Assembly (NCBI RefSeq): GCF_004217615.1
Contig: NZ_SHLD01000001.1
Span: 4,774,001 to 4,838,000 of the forward strand
From: Micromonospora kangleipakensis
Lineage (GTDB): Bacteria > Actinomycetota > Actinomycetes > Mycobacteriales > Micromonosporaceae
Reading direction: 5' to 3'
DNA: 64,000 nucleotides
Within the stretch, counting starts at the first letter, position 1. Each line of letters starts with the position of its first letter. The notes under the pieces are model-generated. The model saw nothing but the letters and a program-made list of their open reading frames with translations, did no database searches and was not told the origin of the DNA. A program made the translations under genes and the position numbers. Of the stretch, positions 26,335 through 35,426 are shown one piece after another.

Positions 26335-26464
26335 GACCCAAGGGGCCGCGCCGGCGGCCGAGGCAGCGACACCACCTTGATCGATGCCCGCGCATCGCCT
26401 GACAGCGCGCACCTCGCGGCCATGAGAGTACGGGCCGAGTGGCCGTTCTGGCACCATCGGGACC

Positions 26465-26701
26465 GTGACGGACGCCAGCGCATCACCTCCGCCCGGTTAC
26501 CGGCAGCCGGCCATTGCTTGGTTGGTCGAGTACACGGACGAGCGTGAGCCCGGATCGCGCTTCCAGGCGGGGGCCTTCACGACCGAGACGGAGGCACAGA
26601 AGCTGCTGGACCAGTTGGGTGGATCTCGGTTCTACGGAGAGATGTGGATCAACATGGTCCCTGTACATCAAACCGTCCAGGACTGGGAGTGGGATCGCTG
26701 A
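26465..26701 (+). CDS. small hypothetical protein
   Basis: 78 residues from a GTG. Contains IAWLVEYTDEREPGSRFQ, a QAGAFTTETEAQKLLDQLGG stretch and ends VQDWEWDR. Composition is clearly coding (charged, aromatic), soluble. It lies 130 bases outside the IS6 end. A compact alpha-beta fold is likely; function unknown. Confidence 0.6.
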   Translation: MTDASASPPPGYRQPAIAWLVEYTDEREPGSRFQAGAFTTETEAQKLLDQLGGSRFYGEMWINMVPVHQTVQDWEWDR

Positions 26702-26843
26702 GTGCTGAGCGGCCGTACTCACGCCGACCCGGACGTCCTCTATTCGGAGTCGGACATTGCTGGCCATGAACGAACGCCCGACCAGCGGCTAATGAGTGCG
26801 GGCGCCGCCGACCTCGGATGATCCCGAACCGGCGTGGGCCCAG

Positions 26844-27446
26844 CTAACGGCGGTTGATCTTCGCAAACAACTGGGGACGGTCAAACCAGCCAGCATCGAG
26901 TCCCAGGCCGGTCAACGACTCCACGGTCGCCATGGCGGTCTCCCAGTCGGGGAACGGACCCCGCTCACGATCGCGGAGGTCACGCAACGCGTCAAGGTGG
27001 TCGGTCAAGGCGTCCGGATCGGCACCCCATCGGTCCTGCGGGCACAGCACGTCCAGCTCGGGGACCAACACACCGTCGACGGCGTAGTAAAGCCTGTTGA
27101 AGTTGTTAATCAGCCAGAACACCTCATGAACGGTGGCGTCCTGGCTGAGCCGCCGCAGCGCGTCCTCCTCATCGCTGTCGACGCTGTACCCCACGATGAT
27201 GACCGCGTCGCCGCGCTGTTCGAGGAAGACCGCGTCGTCGTCGTATCTGACATCAACCGGCCGGCACGTCGTCATTGTGTCCAGGTCACCGCGCAACCGG
27301 CGTAGCACTTCCTCCACTGTCAACCGCGCCCGGTGAGGGCGGACCACCGTCCAACACATGGACTCCTCGAAATCCGCCGAAGCTTCCCTGAGCTGCTCGA
27401 ACATTCGCACGTAGTGCTCAATTCGCTCCTGTGTCGGGCCCGCCAC
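26844..27446 (-). CDS. DUF6461-like protein
   Basis: 200 residues from the GTG at 27446, with AGAGGAGG upstream; the in-frame extension to 27536 is rejected. Landmarks include FEESMCWTVVRPHRARLTVE, EVLRRLRGDL and VHEVFWLINNFNRLYYAVDG, matching an actinobacterial family of unknown function. Soluble, acidic. Some members sit near polymorphic-toxin or conflict loci, but no partner is visible here. Confidence 0.65.
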   Translation of the reverse strand: MAGPTQERIEHYVRMFEQLREASADFEESMCWTVVRPHRARLTVEEVLRRLRGDLDTMTTCRPVDVRYDDDAVFLEQRGDAVIIVGYSVDSDEEDALRRLSQDATVHEVFWLINNFNRLYYAVDGVLVPELDVLCPQDRWGADPDALTDHLDALRDLRDRERGPFPDWETAMATVESLTGLGLDAGWFDRPQLFAKINRR

Positions 27447-28003
27447 GACGCCTCCTCTGCAGTCAACGGTCGCCCGACCGTACCGCCGACAGTGGCTGGC
27501 GCGGCACAACGCCCACGACCTACAGGCGCCGTTCACAGCCGATCACAGCGGCTGCCCGCCTGGGTTGGGATGCGGCAACGCGCCGACGCTGGTAGCTCGG
27601 TGGCGTAGGCCCATCGGCGGTGGTGTATTCGGTGATCTCGGTCAGCCACAGCCGGTTCGCCGCCCCGGCGGTGAGCACCTTCTTGACGGTGAGCGGGTAG
27701 CAGGCCTGCCCGGTCGTTGCGACCAGGCCGACCAGGCTGCCCGGCGTCCAGCGCGATGCGCCGGTCCCTGGCCGGGCCGGTCAGCCAGGCCGGCGGGTCG
27801 GTGGCCAGGTCCACGCCGCCGACCGCCCGCGCTTCTCCATGCCGGTCAGCATTTCCGGCTCGGCGAGCCGGGCAACAGGGCGTTGATCTCCGCCGCATCG
27901 GCGCGCTCGTCCGACATGTCGGTCTGGTGGCTGCTTCGGCCGCCGCATGCCTCATTGGTGGTGATCCCGGTCACCTCCGCCGTCCGGCCATTGGCGGTCG
28001 CGC
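27447..28003. other. intergenic with unidentified coding-like fragments
   Basis: The minus strand around 27600-27740 can be read as LVGLVATTGQACYPLTVKKV, LTAGAANRLWLTEITEYTTA, which looks like real protein but has no start and is broken upstream. Another minus fragment reads MSDERADAAEINALLPGSP near 27880. These are probably pieces of one decayed gene that I cannot name. Confidence 0.35.
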
Positions 28004-28696
28004 ATGCCGGGCGGCAGGGTCGGGGGTCGGCGTCGTCGCGCCAGCTCAGTCGTCCCAGCAGGTCAGGAGCGTTCGTTGCCCGCCCACCGGCGTCCCCGCC
28101 CACCCCGTTCGGCTGCGCTGCCCGTCGCGACCGGAGCCCTCGCCGCCCTGCTGGTCGGCGGAGCGGGTCTCGGCTTCGCGCTGATCGGAGACGCCGAGGC
28201 TGATTCCGGCGGCGCCGTGCAGGCGCGGGCCGCCGGCGCGCCGGACCTCCGGCCGGCACCGGCCACCCCCACGCCGGATCTCCCGGCGACGCCCAGTGTG
28301 GACGTCGCCTCCGGTCCGTCTCCCACCGACGTCGCCCCACCGACCGTTCCGGTGGCCCAGACCGAATCGCTGCGCCAGCCGACCGCCGACCCGGCGACTC
28401 CGCGCTCGGCGACCGGCGCCCCGAAGCCGACGGCCACGAGCCCGGCCACCAGGCCACCGATTACGAAGCCGACGGTGCGTCCGACGCCCGGATCGACCGG
28501 CGCCCCCTCGTTGCCGCCGACCACCGCCACTCCCAGCCCGTCCGGCAGCCCCACCCCGGCCCCGTCCACACCTGGTCCGACCCCGTCGGGCGGCACCCCG
28601 GGGCCGAGCAGCCCGGCGCCCAGCGGCTCCGCATCCACCGACCCGTCGTCACCACCGGCAAGCCCCACAGGTACGACGACGCCGGTCACCTCCTGA
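28004..28696 (+). CDS. Pro/Thr/Ser-rich membrane or wall-linked protein
   Basis: About 230 residues from an ATG at 28004; no good ribosome site, so the start is uncertain and the true N-terminus may be lost. A basic stretch precedes one hydrophobic helix (ATGALAALLVGGAGLGFAL, about residues 45-65). The last 150 residues are almost entirely Pro, Thr, Ser, Ala and Gly in irregular repeats, as in mucin-like wall-spanning stalks. Function unknown. Confidence 0.5.
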   Translation: MPGGRVGGRRRRASSVVPAGQERSLPAHRRPRPPRSAALPVATGALAALLVGGAGLGFALIGDAEADSGGAVQARAAGAPDLRPAPATPTPDLPATPSVDVASGPSPTDVAPPTVPVAQTESLRQPTADPATPRSATGAPKPTATSPATRPPITKPTVRPTPGSTGAPSLPPTTATPSPSGSPTPAPSTPGPTPSGGTPGPSSPAPSGSASTDPSSPPASPTGTTTPVTS

Positions 28697-29139
28697 CGGT
28701 CGCCGCCGTCGGAGCAGGCCGGAGCCCATGCGCTTGCGAGGTAGTCCGGCCGGCGCGGCGTCCGGATGGCATTACCAACGTCCGGCGACCGCCGCGGCCT
28801 GGTCGCGTGCGGTCAAGGCCAGTGCCAGCGGTGATCGCAGGCATCGCTGAAGTGAGAGTTGATCACCAGGTGGTCGCGTCTACCGTGAGCCACACTGCCG
28901 CAGGGTCGCTTGCCCGGGGACCTTCCGGAAGCCAGGCGCCCGGTCGCGGCGCGGGTGAGGTCGAGGCCGACAGCAGGGCGACCCGGCGGCTGGCGAACGA
29001 TTCCGTGCCTGCGGAGGATAAGCGCCACATCCTGGACCTGTTGCGGTACCTCGCCCGCCGCGTATGGCGAGCGGACTGACCGCCGCAGGCGGTGCCGCCG
29101 GTCGGGGCGGGTGGCGGGGCGGATCGGGCAGCCGGCACG
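28697..29139. other. intergenic, possible short coding fragment
   Basis: No full gene. Toward the end the plus strand reads RRLANDSVPAEDKRHILDLL, RYLARRVWRAD with a stop at 29077-29079. This is protein-like but has no ribosome site. It immediately precedes the RecD2 gene and may be a relic. Confidence 0.3.
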
Positions 29140-31353
29140 ATGGTTGCCGTGACCGCCGCCGCCCGTGTGCCGCTTGCCACGCTGGACGCGGTGCTGGAGC
29201 GGCTGACGTATGTCAACGAGGAGACGGGCTACACCGTCGCCCGGGTGGCTACCGACCGCAGCGCGGACCTGTTGACCGTGGTGGGGTCGTTGTTGGGGGC
29301 GCAGCCTGGGGAGAGCCTGCGGTTGTCGGGGCGGTGGTCGTCGCATCCGAAATACGGCCGGCAGTTCGAGGTCGACTCCTACACCACAGTCCTGCCGGCC
29401 ACGATCCAGGGCATCCAGCGCTACCTCGGCTCCGGCCTCGTGAAGGGCATCGGGCCGGTCTTCGCCGAGCGGATCGTGGCGCATTTCGGCCTGGACACCC
29501 TGCGGGTCATCGAGGAGGAGCCCGCCCGGCTGGTGGAGGTGCCCGGGCTGGGGCCGAAGCGCACGGCGAAGATCACCGCGGCGTGGGAGGAGCAGAAGGC
29601 CATCAAAGAGGTGATGGTCTTCCTGCAAGGTGTCGGGGTGTCGACGTCCCTAGCAGTGCGGATCTTCAAGCAGTACGGCGACGCGTCCATCGGCGTGGTC
29701 ACGAAGGAGCCGTACCGGTTGGCGGCGGACGTGTGGGGCATCGGGTTCAAGACCGCCGACACCATCGCCCAGGCCGTCGGGATCCCCCACGACAGCCCCC
29801 AGCGGGTCATGGCCGGCCTGCAGTACACCCTGTCCGAGGCCACCGACAGCGGCCACTGCTACCTGCCTGGCGCGCAGCTCGTCGCCGACGCCACGAAGAT
29901 CCTCGACGTGCCCGGCGACCTCGTCACCCGCTGCCTCGACGACCTCGCCGCCGACGAGGGCGTCGTCCGCGAGACGCTGCCCGGCCCGGACGGTGAGCCG
30001 GTGCAGGCGGTGTACCTGGTGCCGTTCCACCGCGCCGAGCAGTCCCTCGCCGGCTCCCTGCTGCGCCTGCTCAACGACCGGGCCGACCGGCTACCCCACT
30101 TCGCCGGCGTCGACTGGGGCAAGGCCCTCGCGTGGTTGAAGGCGCGCACCGGCGCCGACCTGGCCCCCGAGCAGGAACAGGCCGTCCGCCTGGCTCTGAC
30201 ATCGAAGGTGGCGGTGCTGACGGGCGGGCCGGGCTGCGGCAAGAGCTTCACCGTCCGCTCGATCGTCGAACTCGCCGCCGCCAAGAGAGCCAAGGTCACC
30301 CTCGTCGCCCCGACCGGCCGCGCCGCCAAACGCCTGTCCGAGCTCACCGGCCACCCCGCGGCCACCGTGCACCGGCTGCTGCAACTACGCCCCGGCGGGG
30401 ACGCCTCCTACGACCGGGACAACCCCCTCGACGTGGACCTGCTCGTCGTTGACGAGGCCTCCATGCTCGACCTGATCCTGGCCAACAAGCTCGTCAAAGC
30501 CGTCCCACCCGGCGCGCACCTGCTGCTGGTCGGCGACGTCGACCAACTCCCCTCCGTCGGCGCCGGAGAGGTCCTCCGCGACCTGCTCGCCGCCCCCGCC
30601 ATCCCCCGGGTGCGGTTGACGCAGATCTTCCGCCAAGCCGCCCAGTCCGGCGTCGTCACCAACGCCCACCGCATCAACGCCGGCCGTTCACCCCTCCTGG
30701 AAGGCCTGCCGGACTTCTTCCTGTTCGCCTGTGATGACACCGACGCCACCGCCACCCTGACCGTCGACGTCGCCTGCACCCGCATCCCCGCGAAGTTCGG
30801 CCTCGACCCGCGTCGGGACGTTCAGGTCCTCACCCCCATGCACCGCGGCCCCGCCGGCGCCGGCGCACTCAACACCCTGCTCCAGCAGCGCCTCACCCCG
30901 CACCGCGAGGGCCAGCCGGAGCGGCGAATGGGCGGGCGGGTGTTCCGCATCGGCGACAAGATCACCCAGATCCGCAACAACTACGACAAGGGCCAAGCTG
31001 GTGTCTTCAACGGCACTCTCGGCATCGTCACCGCCCTCTCACCAGACGAACAAACCCTGACCGTGCGCACCGACGAGGACGAAAGCATCGACTACGACTT
31101 CGACGAACTCGACGAACTCGTCCACGCCTACGCCATGACCATCCACCGCTCACAGGGCTCCGAATACCCCGCCGTCGTCATCCCCCTGACCACCAGCGCG
31201 TGGATGATGCTGCAACGCAACCTGCTCTACACCGCCGTCACCCGCGCCAAACAGCTCGTCGTCCTCGTCGGCTCCCGTCGCGCCCTCTCCGCCGCCGTGC
31301 GCACCGTCGGCGCTGGCCGCCGCCACACCGCCCTTGACCACCGACTTAGCTGA
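29140..31353 (+). CDS. recD2: RecD2-like ATP-dependent DNA helicase (SF1)
   Basis: 737 residues. The N-terminal OB/HhH part (LVKGIGPVFAERIV, VPGLGPKRTAKI) is the RecD2-specific extension. Helicase motifs follow: Walker A GGPGCGKS (residues 362-369), VDEAS near 437, GDVDQLPSVG, QIFRQAAQS, TPMHRGPAG and the C-terminal TIHRSQGSEYPAV and YTAVTRAK. It moves 5'-3' on single-stranded DNA and works without RecBC in DNA repair. The start at 29140 is by frame; a GTG at 29149 is possible. It is followed 18 bases later by a small gene, probably co-transcribed. RecD-like helicases also occur in actinobacterial mobile elements, so it may be cargo. Confidence 0.9.
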   Translation: MVAVTAAARVPLATLDAVLERLTYVNEETGYTVARVATDRSADLLTVVGSLLGAQPGESLRLSGRWSSHPKYGRQFEVDSYTTVLPATIQGIQRYLGSGLVKGIGPVFAERIVAHFGLDTLRVIEEEPARLVEVPGLGPKRTAKITAAWEEQKAIKEVMVFLQGVGVSTSLAVRIFKQYGDASIGVVTKEPYRLAADVWGIGFKTADTIAQAVGIPHDSPQRVMAGLQYTLSEATDSGHCYLPGAQLVADATKILDVPGDLVTRCLDDLAADEGVVRETLPGPDGEPVQAVYLVPFHRAEQSLAGSLLRLLNDRADRLPHFAGVDWGKALAWLKARTGADLAPEQEQAVRLALTSKVAVLTGGPGCGKSFTVRSIVELAAAKRAKVTLVAPTGRAAKRLSELTGHPAATVHRLLQLRPGGDASYDRDNPLDVDLLVVDEASMLDLILANKLVKAVPPGAHLLLVGDVDQLPSVGAGEVLRDLLAAPAIPRVRLTQIFRQAAQSGVVTNAHRINAGRSPLLEGLPDFFLFACDDTDATATLTVDVACTRIPAKFGLDPRRDVQVLTPMHRGPAGAGALNTLLQQRLTPHREGQPERRMGGRVFRIGDKITQIRNNYDKGQAGVFNGTLGIVTALSPDEQTLTVRTDEDESIDYDFDELDELVHAYAMTIHRSQGSEYPAVVIPLTTSAWMMLQRNLLYTAVTRAKQLVVLVGSRRALSAAVRTVGAGRRHTALDHRLS

Positions 31354-31371
31354 CACACGCCAGTCGAACAC

Positions 31372-31638
31372 TTGTACGACGCCGTGGTGGAAGACGTGGC
31401 GGCAAGATGGTGGAACGGGATCTGGGGGCGCCTGGGCCGCCGCGACGTGTGGCTGACCCGCCAGGTCCGATGGAAGGTCGTCGCCCGCGCCGGGGACGCC
31501 GAGACGGGCCGGGTGCTGCGGTGGGAGTTCGACACCGAGCCCGAAGCCCTCGCGATCGTCCAGCGTCTCCTCGCCGCCGACGCCGGCGGCAGTTGGCGCA
31601 AGCAAGCCGGCGACGCCACCTCGTCCCCGCCCCAGTGA
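31372..31638 (+). CDS. small hypothetical protein downstream of RecD2
   Basis: 88 residues from a TTG. VAARWWNGIWGRLGRRDVWL, VLRWEFDTEPEALAIVQRLL suggests a compact alpha-beta protein with many tryptophans. The 18-base gap from recD2 suggests one transcript. No ribosome site is strong. Function unknown. Confidence 0.55.
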   Translation: MYDAVVEDVAARWWNGIWGRLGRRDVWLTRQVRWKVVARAGDAETGRVLRWEFDTEPEALAIVQRLLAADAGGSWRKQAGDATSSPPQ

Positions 31639-31701
31639 CGGCTCAAGGCCCGGCCGGCGGTTGCGCCCGATAGGGCGGCGCCGCCGGCCGGAACCGCGCG
31701 G

Positions 31702-32373
31702 TCAGGAGCTGCAGGTGTTGAGCATCGTCTGCAGCGCGGACTTCTCCGACGACTGCAGGGTCAGGCCCCAGCTGTACTTCACGGTGATCCACATCTTGCT
31801 GTAGGTGCACCGGTACGACGACAGCGACGGCTGCCAGGTGGACGGGTCCTGGTCGCCCTTGGACTGGTTGACGTTGTCGGTGACGGCGATCAGCTGGGGC
31901 CGGGTGAGGTCGTTGGCGAAGCTCTGCCGCCGGCTGGTGGTCCAGGAGTTGGCGCCGGAGCGCCACGCCTCGGCCAGGGGCACGACGTGGTCGATGTCGA
32001 CGTCCGAGGCCGCGTACCAGGTGGCGCCGTCGTAGGGGCTGTACCAGCGGCCGGAGGTGGCAGCGCAGGAGCTGTCGACCACGACGGAGGTGCCATCGCG
32101 CTTGAGGACCTGCTCGCGGGTGTTGCAGGTGCCGCTGATGGTGATCCAGTGCGGGAACAGGTCGCGGGAGTAGCCGCTGGTCGAGCCCTGCGCCGCCACC
32201 GTCAGGGCGTTGAGCTGTGACTGTGCCGTCGCCTTGGAGGGGATTCCCGGAGGCGTGGCCATCGCTGGTTGCGCGTTCACGGCCACCAGGCACGCGCCGG
32301 CGAGCGCGGCGACGGCCGTCGCGGCGACACGTCGCCGCAGTGAGGATCGGGTGGACATCTGGGTGTCTCGCAT
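31702..32373 (-). CDS. secreted HNH-type nuclease (DUF1524/GmrSD C-terminal fold)
   Basis: 223 residues from the ATG at 32373 (AGGAGG 5 bases upstream). A Sec signal peptide spans about 1-39, ending AQPAMA. The nuclease core SDVDIDHVVPLAEAWRSGA (His129) with later SFANDLTRPQLIAVTDNVN and QSKGDQDPSTW is the DHxxP-type HNH of DUF1524. Four cysteines after the signal suggest two disulfides. It is most likely an extracellular DNase for scavenging or competition. Monocistronic. Confidence 0.87.
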   Translation of the reverse strand: MRDTQMSTRSSLRRRVAATAVAALAGACLVAVNAQPAMATPPGIPSKATAQSQLNALTVAAQGSTSGYSRDLFPHWITISGTCNTREQVLKRDGTSVVVDSSCAATSGRWYSPYDGATWYAASDVDIDHVVPLAEAWRSGANSWTTSRRQSFANDLTRPQLIAVTDNVNQSKGDQDPSTWQPSLSSYRCTYSKMWITVKYSWGLTLQSSEKSALQTMLNTCSS

Positions 32374-32604
32374 GTAGGCCTCCTGGGCAACCCGTGGTGG
32401 ACAGCGACCATCTCCAACGATCATGTCCATCGAAGGTCTTCCTTGTGAAGGGGTGAAGGCACTTCCGCGAAGACTGATTTCCACACCCGGTCCCCCGCAC
32501 GGCGCCGTCAGCATTCGCGGCCCTCCTGTAGCTGGCCTGCTCGTGGCTGTCGACATGGCGACGTAGCGGCAGTCGAGGATCTCCCGGCGGCCTGCAGTGC
32601 GACG

Positions 32605-33581
32605 TTGAGGCTGGTAGCGGACCTGAGTGCAGGGAGCGACGGTGGCAACGACCTGATCGTCATGACCTGGAACGTGGAAAGCCTGTTCCGGCCCGACGAC
32701 ACCGATCCCTCAGCCGCGGAAACCTACGCCGCGAAGCTCACCTATCTGGCCGGGCTCATCTCCGGCACCGGCGCCAACGTCGTCGCCCTGCAAGAGATCG
32801 GCTCAGGGGCGGCCGCTGACGATCTCCGGGCGGCCTCGGCGATCCCTGGCAGGCGGTCGTGTCCGCCCACTCGGACGGTCGTGGGATCCGTGTTGCTGTC
32901 CTCGCCCGGCACGCCCTCACCGAGGAGGCGCAGATCATCGCGCTGCCGCAGGCCGGCCTGCCGGCGGTCTCCTGATGTCGACGGCGGGACGCTCACGCAC
33001 CTGGGCCGCGGAGCGGTTCAGGTGCACGTCGACTGCGGTGGCCCTGGCCTGCGGCTGCTGACCGCTCACCTCAAGAGCAAACTGCTCACCTACCCGGGCG
33101 GACGACGCTATCCGCGCAACGAGGACGAGCGCGCCCGCGGCGCCGGCTACGCCCTGCTGCGCCGTACCGCCGAAGCCGTCGCCCTGCGCGTACACCTCAA
33201 TGACGTCCTCGCCGAATCCTCGGTGAACGGACAGCCCGGCATGCCGACGATCCTGTGCGGGGACCTCAACGACGGACCCGACGCCGTCACCACCGTGCTG
33301 CTTGAAGGACCCGCCGACGGGGACGTTCACCGCCCTGACAAAGGCGACGCGGTCCCAACCTTGGGCGCCGCCTGCCCCCAGCCCGCGCCTACTCCCGCAT
33401 CTACCAGGGACATGGCGAGTTCATCGACCACATCCTCGCCACCCGCGACCTGCAGCTGCGCCTGGTCGGCATCGACTCCCTCGTCGACGACATCACCTCC
33501 ATCGGCGTGTCCACCCGAAGCCGCGAGGCTGCCATCGTGCCGGACCACGCCCCGGTCGTCGCTCGCTTCAGCGGGCCGTAG
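32605..33581 (+). pseudogene. endonuclease/exonuclease/phosphatase (EEP) family protein, multiply frameshifted
   Basis: It begins LIVMTWNVESLFRP and VVALQEIGS, the Asn and Glu motifs of EEP (DNase I-like) enzymes. A shift near 32835 leads to GRGIRVAVLARHALT, another near 32973 returns to LLTAHLKSK and TILCGDLNDGPDAVTT, and a third near 33350-33390 is needed to read GHGEFIDHILATRDL and the final PDHAPVVARF with stop at 33579. All active-site motifs survive but are split over three frames. Either a decayed gene or a poorly sequenced one. No signal peptide is visible. Confidence 0.75.
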
Positions 33582-33625
33582 AGCGACGGCCGGCGGCCGC
33601 CCCCGGGGGGTAGACGGCCGTCCTC

Positions 33626-33683
33626 AACCTGGGTGACTGAGGTTGTGAAGCCAGAACCTGGGTGACTGAGGTTGTGAAGCCAG
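33626..33683. repeat. perfect 29-bp tandem duplication
   Basis: The unit AACCTGGGTGACTGAGGTTG plus TGAAGCCAG occurs twice with no mismatch (33626-33654, 33655-33683), followed by extra CCAG units. It lies between the EEP pseudogene and the convergent ligase gene. Confidence 0.9.
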
Positions 33684-33713
33684 CCAGCCAGGGATTGTCG
33701 CCGGTTCCGCCCG

Positions 33714-34841
33714 TCAGCCGCTCGGCGTCCCGAACGGGTCTTCGCCCTCGCCGAGGAGCAGCGGCACGTCGTAGACCGACATGTCGGTCCGGGCCCTGGC
33801 GTACCGCACCCGGTGGCGCCACCGCTGGTGCTCGAACGCCACGTCGGCGTCGATTTCCGCCACCACGGTCGGCTCCACCTGTACGTACCGCAGCGGCTCG
33901 GGCTGGTCCAGTTGGCCGGACCAGGACGCGGGCAGCGGCTGCGGCCACGGGTGGGCCACGACGCCGCGGCGTGGCAGCCGCGGCGGCGCGAGCAGCGCGG
34001 CCAGCTCCACGGCCTGGATGGTGGTCAGGGGGTGGGTGCGGCCGGTGTATCGCAGCCGTCCCCGCCGGTCGAACCGGCCCAGCAGCACGGTCTCCGGGCT
34101 GCGGATACTGCCGGTCACCCCACCGACGATGGCGTCCGTGACGATCCGGGTCCGGAACTTCGACCAGCCTCGCCGGCCGGGCTCGTACCGGCCGCCCAGG
34201 CGCTTGCTCACCACACCCTCGATGCCCGCCGCGACGGTCCAGTGCAGCAACCAGTCCGACACCTGCCGCATGTCGGCCGTCTGCGGGGTCAGGGTGAGCT
34301 GCGCCGGCGCGTCGGCGAGCAGCTGCTCCAACCGGACCCGACGTTGCGACAGCGGCAGGTCCAGGATTACCTGTCCGCCGGCGTCCGCGAGCAGATCGAA
34401 CAGCACGTAGTGCGCGGGGCACTCGCGTGCCAGGCGCAGCAGGGTGCGGCCGGCGGTGACGCGCCGCTGCAGCTGCGCGAAGTTGGTTCGCCCACGCTCC
34501 CAGACGATCAGCTCACCGTCGAGGACCACGCCTGGCGGGATGGCCGTCCGGATCGCGCGGGTGATGTCCGGGAAGTAGGTGGTCAAGTTCCGGCCGGCCC
34601 GCGATTGGAGGTACACCCCGTCGGTCTCGCGGAAGGCGATCGCCCGCCACCCGTCCCACTTCGGCTCGTGCACCAGGCCGGGACCCTCGGGCACCGCGTC
34701 GACCGGCGCCGCGAGCATCGGCGCGACCGGCCGACGCAGCACCGGTGCCGCCGCCGCGCTTGCCCGCGGACGGGCGGAACTCACCTCCAGCTCCGCCCGC
34801 GCCGGCCGTGAACGCGTCTCATCATTCGTCCCCCACGTCAT
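33714..34841 (-). CDS. ATP-dependent DNA ligase (LigC-like)
   Basis: 375 residues. The nucleotidyl-lysine motif is HEPKWDGWRA (Lys61), followed by LQSRAGRNLTTYFPDI (motif III-like region), VVLDGELIVW, AGIEGVVSKRLGGRYEPG (motif IV) and WSKFRTRIVTDAIVGG (motif V). The C-terminal part is an OB fold. Mycobacterial LigC-type enzymes ligate nicks and are linked to non-homologous end joining or repair. No Ku or polymerase domain is adjacent. The N-terminal 35 residues are disordered and the start at 34841 is tentative. Confidence 0.87.
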   Translation of the reverse strand: MTWGTNDETRSRPARAELEVSSARPRASAAAAPVLRRPVAPMLAAPVDAVPEGPGLVHEPKWDGWRAIAFRETDGVYLQSRAGRNLTTYFPDITRAIRTAIPPGVVLDGELIVWERGRTNFAQLQRRVTAGRTLLRLARECPAHYVLFDLLADAGGQVILDLPLSQRRVRLEQLLADAPAQLTLTPQTADMRQVSDWLLHWTVAAGIEGVVSKRLGGRYEPGRRGWSKFRTRIVTDAIVGGVTGSIRSPETVLLGRFDRRGRLRYTGRTHPLTTIQAVELAALLAPPRLPRRGVVAHPWPQPLPASWSGQLDQPEPLRYVQVEPTVVAEIDADVAFEHQRWRHRVRYARARTDMSVYDVPLLLGEGEDPFGTPSG

Positions 34842-35194
34842 CGTGGGTCCGAAGGAGGCCGTCTCGGGCGGAGATCCGCGACAACGAATCCGCCCGCGGC
34901 TCGTGCCACCGGTGGCGCTCGGACCAGCCAGCGAGGGAGGACGCTGATCACGTCGCCGCCCGCGTCGCGTCGGGCCACCTACGCCCCACGCTCAGCCAGC
35001 CCCACCAGGGGATCGCCGACCTACGCGGACTGGCGACGGCCGGCTACTCCCCCACCATGACTTCAGCGGCAGGCCGCGAACGGACCCTCTGGCGGTTCTT
35101 GCGCTACTCGCTCGTGGGACACGGTCCGCAAGCATGACGACAAAGCGCAGGTCCCAGGGGTGCTAGGCCGTATTTCAGAAGTTGGTGAGGGCGG
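34842..35194. other. intergenic, no gene recognised
   Basis: No frame is convincing on either strand. The stretch separates the ligase from the trp operon. Confidence 0.4.
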
Positions 35195-35386
35195 TTACGA
35201 GTCGGTCCGGGCCGACACGACGTTCCATTGGAACGACGCCTTGAAGTCCTCGAAGCAGGGCTGGCAGATCCAGGTGTAGTTGTCGTCGGCGGTGACGTAT
35301 CCGGCGGTGAAGTCGACGTGGGTGGTCTGTGTGGCCGCGAACTCGGCGTGAAGGCCGGCGGCGGCTTGACGACGCCCGGCTGGCCT
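35195..35386 (-). pseudogene. C-terminal fragment of unidentified protein
   Basis: The minus strand reads LHAEFAATQTTHVDFTAGYV, TADDNYTWICQPCFEDFKAS, FQWNVVSARTDS and stops at 35195. This is clearly protein-like (a CxxC pair, aromatic-rich) but an in-frame stop just upstream leaves no start codon. It is the tail of a lost gene of unknown function, ending beside the trp operator. Confidence 0.5.
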
Positions 35387-35387
35387 G

Positions 35388-35418
35388 CCACAGTTCTAGA
35401 ACTGTTATAGAACTGTGG
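35388..35418. promoter_or_regulatory. palindromic operator before trpB
   Basis: A perfect 11-bp inverted repeat CCACAGTTCTA/TAGAACTGTGG (35388-35398, 35408-35418) is separated by 9 bases. Nested in it is a perfect 12-bp palindrome AGTTCTAGAACT (35392-35403). The element overlaps the trpB ribosome site (GGAGG) and the probable -10 region (TATAGA at 35407). It is AT-richer than its surroundings. The natural candidate ligand is the GntR-type regulator encoded third in the operon. Binding is inferred from position and symmetry. Confidence 0.7.
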
Positions 35419-35426
35419 AGGTACGC

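Noticed and set aside
28063..28689. Long minus-strand frame rich in Gly/Val/Asp opposite the 28004 gene
   Set aside because: It is the antisense shadow of the Pro/Thr/Ser-rich repeats; no ribosome site, biased composition.
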